Made by a program: the position numbers and the translations under genes. From Anaerolineae bacterium (lineage in GTDB: Bacteria; Chloroflexota; Anaerolineae; Aggregatilineales; JAFGMM01): DNA of 64,000 nt. Numbering within the stretch: the first letter of the stretch is position 1; every line of letters starts with the position of its first letter. This document shows, in pieces, positions 1 to 8,656 of the stretch. The DNA is taken from contig JAOSJO010000002.1 of NCBI GenBank assembly GCA_027494055.1, positions 62,001 to 126,000 on the forward strand, written 5' to 3'. The notes under the pieces were generated by a model. The model was not told the origin of the DNA. It ran no database searches and saw only the letters and a program-made list of their open reading frames with translations.

Positions 1-350
1 AGCAGCCCGGCGACCAGCGGGGCCGCGCCGATCAGCGCGCCGCGCACCACGTCTGTCTCCTCGACCTCCACGTGACCGAGGAGAATGCCGGTTTCGTCGC
101 GGTGCGGCAAGACGACGAAGCGCCCCGTACCCACACCGAGAAGCCTCGCCGTCACCCAGTGGCTCAGCTCGTGCAGCAGGACGCCGGGAAACATCAGCGC
201 GTGATACAGGCGCACCGCCGCGTCCTCGTTGTCGGTGAAGAGAAACGCCAGCCCGATCAGGTGGCGCTGTAGCCAGCGCTGCGTGAACACGAGGAACGCC
301 AGCGAGGCTGCAAAGAGGATCCAGGGCGTGATGATCGTCTCAACCAACAT
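1..350 (-). CDS. M50-like (site-2-protease-type) membrane metallopeptidase, N-terminal part
   Basis: The minus-strand frame opens with ATG at 350-348 and runs off the window edge without a stop, so about 116 residues are visible. It has a hydrophobic N-terminal segment and then the zinc motif HELSH (HExxH) at about residues 59-63, inside a hydrophobic helix, followed by a region typical of small M50-like membrane peptidases. The family cleaves substrates within or near the membrane. The second metal-ligand motif lies outside the window, so activity cannot be judged. A strong terminator hairpin for the neighbouring gene lies just upstream at 390-417, so it is probably transcribed on its own. 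Confidence 0.6.
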   Translation of the reverse strand, partial: MLVETIITPWILFAASLAFLVFTQRWLQRHLIGLAFLFTDNEDAAVRLYHALMFPGVLLHELSHWVTARLLGVGTGRFVVLPHRDETGILLGHVEVEETDVVRGALIGAAPLVAGL

Positions 351-389
351 ACGCCCATCATGCCCAAAAGCGGCGGGAGATGCAAGCAA

Positions 390-417
390 GCCGGCCAGCG
401 CATCCACGCTGGCCGGC
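390..417 (-). terminator. Terminator hairpin after toastrack gene 1
   Basis: Perfect 11-bp stem (GCCGGCCAGCG / CGCTGGCCGGC) with a 6-nt loop, 35 bases past the stop of the 452-1483 gene. There is no clear T-run on the minus strand. Confidence 0.55.
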
Positions 418-451
418 CACACCACTCAGTTGCAGGGGTTGCGTCGCGCCC

Positions 452-1483
452 CTAGCGCACCGTCAGGTTGCCGACGCCGCCGCGAAAGTCAATATCGATC
501 CGGCGCTCGGCCTCGTCGTAGTTGTCGGTCTCCCACTCGCCGCTGTCGCCGACAAAGCGGTCGTCGTCCCCGCCCACGCGCTCAAGCCGCGCGGACTCCA
601 CCTCGATGTTGCCCACGCCGGTTTCGGCGTTCAGACGGACGCCAGCGCCTGCGGGCGTCTCAACAATGAAATTGCCAGTGCCGCCGGTCATGCGCAGGTC
701 GATGTCCGCCGGCTCCGGGATGACGAGCGTGTAATTGCCGACGCTGCCATCGATGACGACCTCGTACCGCGCGCCGGTCGCGGGCAGGATCAGCGTGACG
801 TCGCCGACGCTCGCGTTGACGTGCAAATTGGTGAGGTTGAGGTCCCGCAGGTCGAAGTCGCCCCTGCCCACGCTGGCGCTGATCTGCAGCTCGAGCGGCA
901 CGCGGTCGCTGAGGCCGATGTCCCAGCGGAGTTGCGGCTGATCGAAGAACCCCTGCAGGAACTCAAACGGGCCGTAGAAGGTGAAGCTCCCCGCTTCCTG
1001 ATGCAGCGACACGACCTTTATGCGCTCGCCGGAGCTTTCCAAAACGGCATCGTTGCCCACGTAGTTCAGGTCCGCCTCAAGCACGTTGCTGGAGTCGCTC
1101 AGGCTGCGGATGGTGACATCCCCCACCGACAGACTGAGCGAGACTTCGGCGGCCTCGGCGTCGTCGAGCGGCACGCTGCTGGTGAACGTCTTGACTTCCG
1201 TGTCGCCCGCCAGGCCCAGCGCCGGGCCGGCCAGCATGATGATCACGATTAACACCACCGCGCCGATGCCGATCAGCGCGCCCACCATGGGCGAGGACCG
1301 CCCAAACAGCAGGTCGATGCCGATCAGGATCAGCAGCAGCGGCCACAGGCGCAGCACCGAGACAACGTTCGCCCAGGTGATGATGCCCGCGTTGCCCAGC
1401 AGCAGGATCACGCCGGCGCTGATCAGGATCACCGGCCAGAATAGCGACCGGTAGCGGCGCGGTTCGTTGGTTGTCTCATTCAT
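452..1483 (-). CDS. LiaF/toastrack-type membrane protein (DUF5668 + adhesin-like beta domain)
   Basis: A 343-aa protein. The N-terminal ~100 residues hold three or four hydrophobic helices (a DUF5668-like membrane domain). The rest is a repetitive Gly/Asp-rich beta-solenoid with recurring V-G-[DN] turns, as in the LiaF/DUF4097 toastrack fold. ATG at 1483 was chosen over an upstream start at 1522 because GGGGGAG sits 7 nt before it. LiaF-type proteins sense or buffer envelope stress, but no partner histidine kinase is seen here, so the role is inferred. It is a paralogue of the next gene (1602-2568): same architecture and the same C-terminal signature ending in L-T-V-R. Confidence 0.7.
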   Translation of the reverse strand: MNETTNEPRRYRSLFWPVILISAGVILLLGNAGIITWANVVSVLRLWPLLLILIGIDLLFGRSSPMVGALIGIGAVVLIVIIMLAGPALGLAGDTEVKTFTSSVPLDDAEAAEVSLSLSVGDVTIRSLSDSSNVLEADLNYVGNDAVLESSGERIKVVSLHQEAGSFTFYGPFEFLQGFFDQPQLRWDIGLSDRVPLELQISASVGRGDFDLRDLNLTNLHVNASVGDVTLILPATGARYEVVIDGSVGNYTLVIPEPADIDLRMTGGTGNFIVETPAGAGVRLNAETGVGNIEVESARLERVGGDDDRFVGDSGEWETDNYDEAERRIDIDFRGGVGNLTVR

Positions 1484-1524
1484 GGCTTTCGCTCCCCCTT
1501 TGTGGTTGCACTTCCGTTGCACAC

Positions 1525-1530
1525 ATTATA
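1525..1530 (-). promoter_or_regulatory. Putative -10 box for toastrack gene 1
   Basis: TATAAT on the minus strand, 41 bases upstream of the ATG at 1483. No good -35 is evident; the expected place falls in the neighbouring terminator stem. Confidence 0.4.
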
Positions 1531-1537
1531 CGCACAG

Positions 1538-1577
1538 AGCGCAGATCGGTTGTCCGGGTAGGCAACCGATCTGCGCT
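1538..1577 (-). terminator. Strong terminator between the two toastrack genes
   Basis: Perfect 15-bp inverted repeat (AGCGCAGATCGGTTG / CAACCGATCTGCGCT) with a 10-nt loop, 24 bases past the stop of the upstream paralogue. It suggests the two paralogues are separate transcripts. Confidence 0.7.
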
Positions 1578-1601
1578 ACCTGGGTTGGCGCGGGCAGCGC
1601 G

Positions 1602-2568
1602 TTAGCGCACCGTCAGCCCGCCAACGCCGCCGCTGAACTCGATATCGATCTGGCGCTCCGCCGCGTCGAAACCGGGCGTCTCCCACGCGCCCGATGCGGC
1701 GACGGACGTCTCGCCCCCTGACAGCCGCACGAAATGCGCCGGCACCGAGATACCGCCGAGGCCCGTCTGCGCCCTGAGCCGCACCGCTGCGTCACGTGGC
1801 ACCTCAATCACCACCTGGCCCACGCCGCCCGACACATGGGCGTTGACGGCAGCGCCCTCCCCGATGCGGAGCGCGACCGCGCCCGCGCCGCCGGTCACGC
1901 GCATACCAACCGACGCCCCGTCCGGCGCCTCGATCTCAAGCCGGCCCGTCCCGCCGTTGATGAGCGCCGTATAGCCCGCCTCAGGCGCGGGCAGGACGGC
2001 GGACATCTCGCCGGCTCCGCCGCCGATGTGCAGGTCCGTCACGCGCAGGGCGCGGAGGTCGAGCTGCGTCCGGCCCACCCCCGCCGGAGACCGTCAGCGC
2101 CATCGGCACGCGCGGGCTGAGGCCCACGTGCCAGCGCAGCGCCCGGCTCGCGCCGCTGAACCATTGCGCGGGGTTCAGCCAGCCCCAGAACGAACCCGCC
2201 GCCTGGCGCAGCCGGACGCGCTTCTCGGTCTCGCCGGAAACGGCAAAGTCCATCGCGCCGACGTATGTGACCTCCGCGTCGATCAGGTTGTCCGAGTCGG
2301 CCAGCGCGTACACGTGCCCCTCGCCCACCGACAGGCCGATGTCAACCTGCGCCGACGTCGCGCCGCCCACCGGGGCAGTGAAGCGATCGGTCCTGGTCTC
2401 GCCCGCCGGGATCACGCCTGACCCAAACAGCATGAACAGGCCGGCGCCGATCAACGCCAGCGGGCACACCAGGCTCCAGATGTTGGGGATCAGGTTCGCC
2501 AGCAAGAAAATCACGCCGAGGCCGATGAGCAGGATCGGCCAGAACATGGATGAGGACCTGCGCGACAT
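1602..2568 (-). CDS. Second LiaF/toastrack-type membrane protein (frame broken once)
   Basis: Paralogue of the 452-1483 gene, about 322 aa once one frame break is repaired. The N-terminal part (2568 down to about 2085) has the same membrane-helix domain starting MSRRSSSMFWP. The C-terminal part (about 2080 to 1602) carries the Gly-rich toastrack repeats and ends in L-T-V-R like its neighbour. The frames change at about 2078-2086 inside a CCACCCCC run, the mark of a homopolymer error rather than decay. ATG at 2568 has GGGAGG 7 nt upstream. Function inferred as envelope-associated; not proven. Confidence 0.65.
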
Positions 2569-2676
2569 CTCACACCTCCCTCAGGGGCGGAATTCCTTTC
2601 CTAAATGACTTCGCCTAGTATCAACTACGCACGTCCGGCGCAGAAGTTGCCCGGCGCAGACCGGAACCCGGCCCCG

Positions 2677-3336
2677 TCACCGGGTGTGCGCGAGGAACCA
2701 GTCATAGAGTTCGGGGTTGCCGTAGGTCGCCGTCCATGAGTCGTGGTCCGCGTCCGGGTACACGGTGGCGCGCACGTCGCCGCCGGCGGCGCGCAGCGCC
2801 TCGACCATCTGCTCCGTTTCCGACATCGGGACGACCTCGTCCTGCGCGCCGTGGAAGGCCCACGTCGGCACGCCCGTGAGCGCGGCAACCCGATGCGGGT
2901 CACCGCCGCCGCAGACCGGCGCAATCGCAGCGAAACGCTCCGGATGGGCCATCGCCAGCGCCCAGGTCCCGAAGCCGCCCATGCTCAGGCCGGTGAGGTA
3001 GACGCGGGCGGGGTCCACCGCGTGCGTCGCCATCACCTCGTCGAGGAGCGCGTTCAACGCATCGACCTCTGCCGTCCACCACGAAGGGCGCGGGCACTGC
3101 GGCGACACGACGACAAAGGGGAAGTCCGGGCGCTGCTCGACCACCTTCGGGATGCCGTGTATCTTGACCCGCTCCAGGTCGTCCCCGCGCTCGCCCGCCC
3201 CGTGGAGGAAGAGGATCAACGGCCAGCGCTTCGCGCCGCCGGCGTCGTAGCCCTCCGGGAGGAAGAGCAGGTAGTTCAGCCGCACCTGTCGCACAATGTG
3301 GATCTCTTTCTCAAATGTGCATTTCTGCTGGGCCAT
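2677..3336 (-). CDS. Alpha/beta-hydrolase (prolyl-oligopeptidase / dienelactone-hydrolase-like esterase)
   Basis: A 219-aa single-domain alpha/beta hydrolase. Visible features are an oxyanion-hole strand (LILFLHGAGERG) near residue 45, a nucleophile elbow GLSMGG (Ser about residue 117), an acid candidate in the AFHGAQDEVV loop and a late His in YPDADHDSW. This set fits the phospholipase/carboxylesterase and poly(3-hydroxybutyrate)-depolymerase-like predicted-peptidase group. There is no signal peptide, so it is probably cytoplasmic. The ATG has GAGGAG upstream. It lies downstream of tpiA on the same strand but a hairpin separates them. Substrate unknown. Confidence 0.75.
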   Translation of the reverse strand: MAQQKCTFEKEIHIVRQVRLNYLLFLPEGYDAGGAKRWPLILFLHGAGERGDDLERVKIHGIPKVVEQRPDFPFVVVSPQCPRPSWWTAEVDALNALLDEVMATHAVDPARVYLTGLSMGGFGTWALAMAHPERFAAIAPVCGGGDPHRVAALTGVPTWAFHGAQDEVVPMSETEQMVEALRAAGGDVRATVYPDADHDSWTATYGNPELYDWFLAHTR

Positions 3337-3386
3337 CGATCTCCTCGCCTTCTTGTGAGCGCATTGCGGCCATCACGCCAACCACC

Positions 3387-3428
3387 GGGGCGCAGCGCGC
3401 CGCCGCACCTGACGACGCGCTGCGCCCC
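3387..3428 (-). terminator. Hairpin downstream of tpiA
   Basis: Perfect 13-bp stem (GGGGCGCAGCGCG / CGCGCTGCGCCCC), 33 bases past the tpiA stop and ahead of the esterase gene. Confidence 0.55.
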
Positions 3429-3460
3429 GAACCCTGCCGCTGGACGACCCGGCGCCTCTG

Positions 3461-4234
3461 TTACGCGCCGCCCTTCAGTTCCGCCGCGACGCGCACCAGG
3501 GCGGTGAAGCTGTCCGCCTTCAGCGACGCCCCACCCACCAGCGCGCCGTCGATCTCCGGCTGCGCCATGAACTCGGCCATGTTGTCCGGCTTGACGCTGC
3601 CGCCATACTGGATGCGCAGCGCCTGCGCAACCGCGTCGCCGAACAGATCGGCCACCACGCCGCGCACCGAGTCGCGGATGATGGCGTTGGCGTCCTCGCC
3701 GGTGGCGGTCAGGCCGGTGCCGATGGCCCAGATCGGCTCGTAGGCGATCACCACGTCGCGCATCTGGCCGGCGTCCAGGTTTGCGAACGCAGCGCGGACC
3801 TGCGCGCCGACAAACGCGGCGGTCTCGCCGGCCCGGTTCTGCTCCAGGCTCTCGCCCACGCACACAATGGGCTTGAGGCCGTGCGCCAGCGCCGCCTTGA
3901 TCTTGTAATTGACGGTGGCGTCGGTCTCGCCGAAGTATTCGCGCCGCTCCGAGTGGCCGATAATCACGTAATCGACCAGGCCGGCGAGCATCGTCGGGGA
4001 GACCTCGCCCGTGAACGCGCCCTGGTCTTCCCAGTACACGTTCTGCGCGCCCACGCCGATGTCGGTCCCCTTGAGCGCATCGCGCACGCCGGGGAGGCAG
4101 ACGAACGTCGGGCACACGACGCGCTCCACGGTCGCATACGGCGCAAGCATGGGTGCCAGCTCCCTGACGAAAGCCACGGCCTCGTCAGGCGTCTTGTACA
4201 TCTTCCAGTTGCCGGCGATGATGGGGGTTCTCAT
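3461..4234 (-). CDS. tpiA: Triosephosphate isomerase
   Basis: 257 aa, the normal length for bacterial TIM, which interconverts dihydroxyacetone phosphate and glyceraldehyde 3-phosphate in glycolysis and gluconeogenesis. Visible signatures are the N-terminal GNWKM with the substrate-binding Lys, the catalytic His in IIGHSERR, the catalytic Glu in AYEPIWAIGTG, the loop-6 region and the phosphate-binding YGGSVKPDN near the C-terminus. The ATG at 4234 has AAGGAG about 7 nt upstream. Class II aldolases acting on deoxysugar phosphates yield DHAP, which would link this enzyme to the nearby rhamnulokinase genes, though that may be coincidence. Confidence 0.97.
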   Translation of the reverse strand: MRTPIIAGNWKMYKTPDEAVAFVRELAPMLAPYATVERVVCPTFVCLPGVRDALKGTDIGVGAQNVYWEDQGAFTGEVSPTMLAGLVDYVIIGHSERREYFGETDATVNYKIKAALAHGLKPIVCVGESLEQNRAGETAAFVGAQVRAAFANLDAGQMRDVVIAYEPIWAIGTGLTATGEDANAIIRDSVRGVVADLFGDAVAQALRIQYGGSVKPDNMAEFMAQPEIDGALVGGASLKADSFTALVRVAAELKGGA

Positions 4235-4308
4235 TGTTGCTCCTTACTGATGATGTGGTCTCAAAAAGCGAAAAGCGTGGTTGCCAGGTGGGACGTGCAC
4301 GCTGTCCC

Positions 4309-4335
4309 GTAAGCGGCGCGCCGGGGCGCGCTTAC
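4309..4335 (-). terminator. Hairpin overlapping the end of the LLM oxidoreductase gene
   Basis: Inverted repeat GTAAGCG-CGCGCC / GGCGCGCTTAC that includes the stop codon of the 4332-5237 gene. Possible terminator before tpiA. Confidence 0.35.
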
Positions 4336-5237
4336 TGCACGTTGGGCAGCACGTCCTCCAGCACCATGCCGAGCACGTCCGGGTCGGCCAGGCCAAGCAC
4401 CTCGATCATGAAGTAGTCCACACCGGCCGCGACGAAGCGGCTCAGGTCCTCCACCACCTGCGCCGGCGTCCCGACGAAGGCGTTGGCGCGCGTCCACTTG
4501 CCATAGCCGAGTTCCAGCGCCTCCGCCTCGGTCCTGCCGACCGCGAGCCGCCCGAACCACGTCTTGCGGATCGTCGCCGGGTCGCGCCCGATGTCGGCGC
4601 AGTGCGCGTGCAGGATCGCCATCCGCTCGGTGTAGCGCTCCAGGGGCGTGTCCGGCACGCTCCACATGTCGGCAAAACGCGCCGCGAGCAGCATCGTCTT
4701 GCGCCCCCCGCCGCCGACCACAATCGGCGGGACCGGGTCGGGCTTCGGCTCACACCAGGCGTCGACCACGCTGTAGTGCGCGCCGCGATACGTCACCTGG
4801 CCGGGTTCGCGCCACATGCGCGTGAGGATTTCGAGCGTGTCGCCCAACTGCGCGACGCGCACACCAGGGCTGGGATAGGGATAGCCGTAGGCGTGGTACT
4901 CGTCTTCCTTCCAGCCCGCGCCGATCCCCATGATGAACTGCCCGCCGCTGAGCGCCTGCAAGGTCGCCGCCATCTTCGCCAGCAGCGCCGGGTTGCGGTA
5001 GCCCTGCCCCAGCACGATGGGGCCGATCTCGAACTGCGGCCAGCGCGCCGCCATGTACGCGAGCACCGTCCACGCCTCGTAGGTGGGCGCGTCCGCCCAC
5101 TGGAAATGGTCGGTCATCCACAGGCTGCGGAAACGCCCTTCCAGTTGGGGTATCACTGCGTCGAGGTCATCCATCCACTTGTTGACCTGCCCCTTCGGCG
5201 GCCCGGCGGGCAGCGACAGACCGAAATCGACAGCCAT
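4332..5237 (-). CDS. LLM-class (luciferase-like) flavin-dependent oxidoreductase
   Basis: A 301-aa TIM-barrel protein of the bacterial-luciferase superfamily, whose members use F420 or FMN. It has the N-terminal FGLSLP strand, the LWMTDHFQW segment, the IGPIVLGQGYRNPALLAK region and the GIGAGWKEDEY motif that lines the cofactor pocket, then PIVVGGGG, all typical of F420-dependent LLM enzymes of this length. It most resembles the group often annotated as TIGR03560-type. ATG at 5237 follows GGAAGG. Substrate cannot be told from sequence. Confidence 0.85.
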   Translation of the reverse strand: MAVDFGLSLPAGPPKGQVNKWMDDLDAVIPQLEGRFRSLWMTDHFQWADAPTYEAWTVLAYMAARWPQFEIGPIVLGQGYRNPALLAKMAATLQALSGGQFIMGIGAGWKEDEYHAYGYPYPSPGVRVAQLGDTLEILTRMWREPGQVTYRGAHYSVVDAWCEPKPDPVPPIVVGGGGRKTMLLAARFADMWSVPDTPLERYTERMAILHAHCADIGRDPATIRKTWFGRLAVGRTEAEALELGYGKWTRANAFVGTPAQVVEDLSRFVAAGVDYFMIEVLGLADPDVLGMVLEDVLPNVQ

Positions 5238-5278
5238 TTGACCCTTCCTTATCAGGTGAGTACGATGATACGCCCCGC

Positions 5279-5602
5279 CTAGCCGAAGCGCAGCCCCGAC
5301 TCGGCGCGGCTATCGAGGAGGGCGCGCATCTCGTCGAGCGAGTCGCGCACAAGCTCGTCGTGCAGCGCGTACGGGAAGTCCTGCTGCACCCGCTCGCGCA
5401 GAAACGGCGCGGTGTCGGTGCGCGCCAGCGTGGTGATCGCAATGCTGCGGTCCGCCGGGATCACGCCGATCAGGTCCATATCCTCCAGCACGATAGGCCG
5501 GAAGCGCTGCCAGTAGCGCCGCGCCGCCGTGAAGAACCACGCGGCCTGCAGCCCCGGCGCGAGCACCATGAAGTGAAACTCCGGCTCCTGTGCGGACGAC
5601 AT
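5279..5602 (-). CDS. Conserved hypothetical protein (107 aa)
   Basis: I do not recognise a named family. ATG at 5602 is preferred over one at 5632 because GAGGG lies 8 nt upstream. The protein is soluble, mixed alpha/beta, with aromatic residues in the middle (AAWFFTAARRYW) and an acidic C-terminal helix. A good minus-strand promoter lies 39 bases upstream and the gene diverges from the aldehyde oxidoreductase gene. It ends 41 bases before the LLM oxidoreductase start, so the two are probably co-transcribed. Confidence 0.6.
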   Translation of the reverse strand: MSSAQEPEFHFMVLAPGLQAAWFFTAARRYWQRFRPIVLEDMDLIGVIPADRSIAITTLARTDTAPFLRERVQQDFPYALHDELVRDSLDEMRALLDSRAESGLRFG

Positions 5603-5640
5603 AGCGGATACCCTCATACACGCCACGCGCAACGGGACAG

Positions 5641-5669
5641 ACTATAGCATCAAAACCCTCCGGACTCAA
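5641..5669 (-). promoter_or_regulatory. Sigma-70-type promoter for the 5279-5602 gene
   Basis: On the minus strand TTGAGT (5669-5664), 17-bp spacer, TATAGT (5646-5641). Confidence 0.55.
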
Positions 5670-5697
5670 TGCACACCCGAAAGCGTTACCTTCGTCC

Positions 5698-5726
5698 TTT
5701 GCTTTTGCCGACTTTGGCTTTATATT
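5698..5726 (+). promoter_or_regulatory. Putative promoter for the aldehyde oxidoreductase operon
   Basis: TTTGCT (5698-5703), 17-bp spacer, TATATT (5721-5726), 45 bases upstream of the ATG. The -35 is weak. Confidence 0.4.
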
Positions 5727-5770
5727 CTGCACAGAAGCGCGCCGCGACGACCAGAGGAAGGCACTGACTT

Positions 5771-7565
5771 ATGGAAGGCTGGATGGGCAAAATCCTGGTG
5801 GTGGATTTGACCAGCGGGGCCGTTGAAACGCAGCCATTGGATATGGAAATCGCGCGGCTTTATGTCGGCGGGCGCGGCCTGGGCGCGCGGCTGCTCTGGG
5901 ACCTGGTCGGCCCGGAGGTCGAGCCGCTCGCGCCGGAGAACGTGTTGATCTTCGCGACCGGGCCGTTGACAGCCTCCGGCTTCCAGACCAGCAACCGCTT
6001 CTCGGTCAGCACCAAGTCGCCGCTCACCGGCACCGTGCTCGACGCCAACTCCGGCGGCTGGTGGGGGATGCAGCTCAAGCGCACCGGGTACGACGCCGTC
6101 ATCGTCAAGGGGCGCGCCGAGACGCCGGTGTACATCGAGATCGTGCCGGAGGGCGTGGCGATCAAGGACGCCGCGCACCTGTGGGGCATGACGGCGGCGC
6201 AGACTGCTGAGGCGCTCGGCCAGGACAACAACCGGCGCAACGTGCTCTGCATCGGCCCGGCGGGTGAGCACATGGTACGCATCGCCGCCATCATGAACGA
6301 CGCCACGCGCTCGCTGGCGCGCGGCGGCCCCGGCGCGGTGATGGGGAGCAAGAACCTCAAGGCCATCGTCGTCGCGGGCAAGGAGAAGGTTGAGTTCGAC
6401 GACAAGGAGCGCTTCCGCTTCTTGCAGTACGAGGCGACCAAGATGCTCAAGGCCAACCCGGTCACCTCGCAGGCCTTCCCGGAGTTCGGCACCTCGGTGG
6501 TGATGAACCTCGTCAACGCCATCGGCGCGCTGCCCACGCGCAACTTCCAGCAGAGCCACTTCGACCGGGCGGAACTCATCAGCGGCGAGGCGCTTACCGA
6601 CCGGCTGCTGGTCAAGAACCAGGCGTGCTGGGCGTGCCCCATCGCCTGCACGCGCGTGACGCAGACCAGCAAGGCCGAGGGCGAAGGGCCGGAGTACGAG
6701 ACCGCCTGGGCATTCGGCGCGGCGTGCGAAATCGACGACCTGGAGGCCATCGCCGAGGCGAATTACCTGTGCAACGACCTGGGGCTGGATACGATCTCGA
6801 CCGGCGCGACGATTGCGTGCGCGATGGAGCTGGCGGAGCGTGGCCTGATCGACACCGATTTGCGCTTTGGCCGCGCCGACCTGCTGCTCAAGACGGTTGA
6901 GGACATCGCCTACCGGCGCGACCTGGGCGACGCCATGGCCGAGGGCAGCGCGCGACTCGCCGCATCGTGTGGCGCGCCGGAACTCTCGATGAGCGTCAAG
7001 GGGCTGGAGATGCCGGCCTACGACCCGCGCGGGATGCAGGGGCCAGGGCCTGCTCTTCGCCACGAGCAACCGGGGCGCGTGCCACATGCGCGGCAACATG
7101 CTCAGCGTCGAGGTGTTGGGCCTGCCCAAGCTCGTGGACCGGCAGCAGGTGCAGGGCAAGGCCAGCTTCGTGATCCTGCACCAGGACACCGCCGCCGTGA
7201 TCGACTCGCTGGTGATCTGCAAGTTCACCAACATCGCGGTCGCAGAGGAGTACCTGGCGCGCGCGCTCACCTCGCTGACGGGCGTGCACTTCCCCACGAG
7301 CGCAATGATCCGCGCCGGCGAGCGCATTTGGAACCTGGAGCGGCTCTACAACCTGCGCGAGGGCTTCACGCGCGCCGATGACACCCTGCCGCCGCGCCTG
7401 CTCGAAGAGCCGGCCTCCGGCGCGAGCGCGGGGGAGGTCAGCCACCTGCCGCAGATGCTGGACGAGTATTACCGCGGGCGCGGCTGGGACGCGGACGGCG
7501 TGCCCAGGCCGGAGAAGCTGAAAGAGTTGGGGCTGGCCGACCTGGCGGCGGCGTCGGTGGCGTGA
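5771..7565 (+). CDS. aor: Tungsten/molybdopterin aldehyde:ferredoxin oxidoreductase (frame broken once)
   Basis: Oxidises aldehydes to carboxylic acids with ferredoxin as electron acceptor, using bis-pterin tungsten and a [4Fe-4S] cluster. About 597 aa after repair, the normal family length. The cluster ligands are visible: Cys286, Cys289 and Cys293 in CWACPIAC, and a late Cys at about 483 in LVICKF. Pterin-binding segments such as GRGLGARL and ARGGPGAVMGSKNLKA are intact. At about 7040 one G too many in CAGGGGCC throws the frame; removing it restores the family sequence into the second part (from 7086). An aldolase and a MoaD/ThiS-like gene follow on the same strand. AOR points to anaerobic metabolism. 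Confidence 0.9.
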
Positions 7566-7583
7566 TCGATGGAGCCAGGAGAC

Positions 7584-7606
7584 GAGGGGCTTAAGCCCCC
7601 TTGTCC
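7584..7606. repeat. GGGGCTTAAGCCCC palindrome, copy 1
   Basis: Palindrome in the gap between AOR and aldolase genes. A near-identical copy with the same GTCC tail lies at 9375-9397, also just ahead of a gene on this strand. Confidence 0.6.
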
Positions 7607-7635
7607 ATTGCCGGTTTGAGATGGGAGGTGGGGGC

Positions 7636-8247
7636 GTGATCGACCCGAAAGTCTTCGAGATGTTCCGCGAGATTGGCCGCGATATGTACGTGCACGGTCT
7701 GATCTCTTCGCACGGCGGCAACGTGAGCGTGCGCTACGGCGACCGCATCATCATCAAGCGGCGTGGCGCGATGTTGGGCCGCCTCAAGCCGCACGACCTC
7801 ATCGAGACCGGCCTGGAGAAGAACGACAGCGGCGTGGCGCTCGCCTCTACGGAGTTGATCGTGCACCGCGCCATCTACAAGGCCACGCCGGCGCTGGCGG
7901 TGGTACACGCGCACCCCCGCCACGCCATCGCGCTCTCGCTCTCGCGCGAGGAGATTGTGCCCATCGACAACGAGGGATCGTACCTGCTCAAGAAGGTCCC
8001 GGTCGTCGAAGAGGAGTTCGCCTCCGGCACGCCGCAGATGGCGAAGAAGGTCTCTGACGCGCTTACGGCTTACAAGATCGTGATGCTGCGCGGTCACGGC
8101 AGCTTCGCCACCGGGCAGACGCTTGACGAGGCGTTCCAGTGGACCGACGCCTTCGAAGAGGCGTGCGAGATCATCCTCTACAACAGGCTGTACGGCGAGG
8201 AGATGATCGAGTACCGCAAGCGCGTCGAATCGTACACGGAATGGTAG
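7636..8247 (+). CDS. Class II aldolase/adducin family protein
   Basis: 203 aa from GTG 7636, chosen because GGAGG lies 7 nt upstream; an in-frame ATG at 7621 overlaps that ribosome site. The fold carries the zinc-binding HAHPRH motif near residue 90, an SSHGGNVSVR active-site loop near residue 20 and a third metal His in MLRGHGS, as in L-fuculose-1-phosphate and L-rhamnulose-1-phosphate aldolases. These cleave a sugar phosphate to DHAP and an aldehyde. The upstream aldehyde oxidoreductase and the rhamnulokinase downstream fit a deoxysugar route (kinase, aldolase, aldehyde oxidation to lactate), but that pathway is inferred. Confidence 0.85.
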   Translation: MIDPKVFEMFREIGRDMYVHGLISSHGGNVSVRYGDRIIIKRRGAMLGRLKPHDLIETGLEKNDSGVALASTELIVHRAIYKATPALAVVHAHPRHAIALSLSREEIVPIDNEGSYLLKKVPVVEEEFASGTPQMAKKVSDALTAYKIVMLRGHGSFATGQTLDEAFQWTDAFEEACEIILYNRLYGEEMIEYRKRVESYTEW

Positions 8248-8253
8248 GAGGTT

Positions 8254-8286
8254 AGCTCCCAGAGAGCTTGAAGCTCCCTGGGAGCT
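8254..8286. repeat. AGCTCCCAG hairpin between aldolase and MoaD-like genes
   Basis: Stem AGCTCCCAG / CTGGGAGCT around a 15-nt loop. A similar AGCT-ended hairpin lies at 47275-47307. It could attenuate or stabilise the operon transcript. Confidence 0.45.
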
Positions 8287-8296
8287 ACAGAACAAG

Positions 8297-8584
8297 ATGG
8301 CGCAGGTACGCTTGTACGGGTCGTTCCGCCGCCACGTGGACGAGTGGCAGCGCGAGATCGACGCACCGACGGTAGGCGACGCGCTCCGCGCGCTGACCGA
8401 AAACAACCCCGCCCTGCATGACGCCCTGTTCGTCAGCGCCGTGCCGGACGCCGGCTGTGAGGCGCTGCGCCCCTTCGTGCGCGTCATCGTCAACGGGCGC
8501 GACGCGGCGCTCGGCGACTGCCTGGCGACGCCGCTGGAGGCGCGCGACGAGGTTTCCGTGTTCTCGCCGATTGCCGGCGGGTAG
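8297..8584 (+). CDS. MoaD/ThiS-family sulfur-carrier protein
   Basis: A 95-aa beta-grasp protein ending in the diagnostic Gly-Gly (SPIAGG), the site that is adenylated and thiocarboxylated. MoaD supplies the dithiolene sulfurs of molybdopterin/tungstopterin. The VRLYGSFRRHV start and VNGRDA segment fit the MoaD/ThiS fold. Its place two genes after the pterin-dependent aldehyde oxidoreductase suggests a dedicated role in that enzyme's cofactor, a pairing common for AOR loci. No E1-like activating enzyme (MoeB) is in the window. Confidence 0.85.
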   Translation: MAQVRLYGSFRRHVDEWQREIDAPTVGDALRALTENNPALHDALFVSAVPDAGCEALRPFVRVIVNGRDAALGDCLATPLEARDEVSVFSPIAGG

Positions 8585-8656
8585 AGGCAGATGCGAGGCG
8601 ATGGGCATCATCGTCGTGTTATCCTCTGCCTGATGGGACCTCACCCGCAGTGATTT

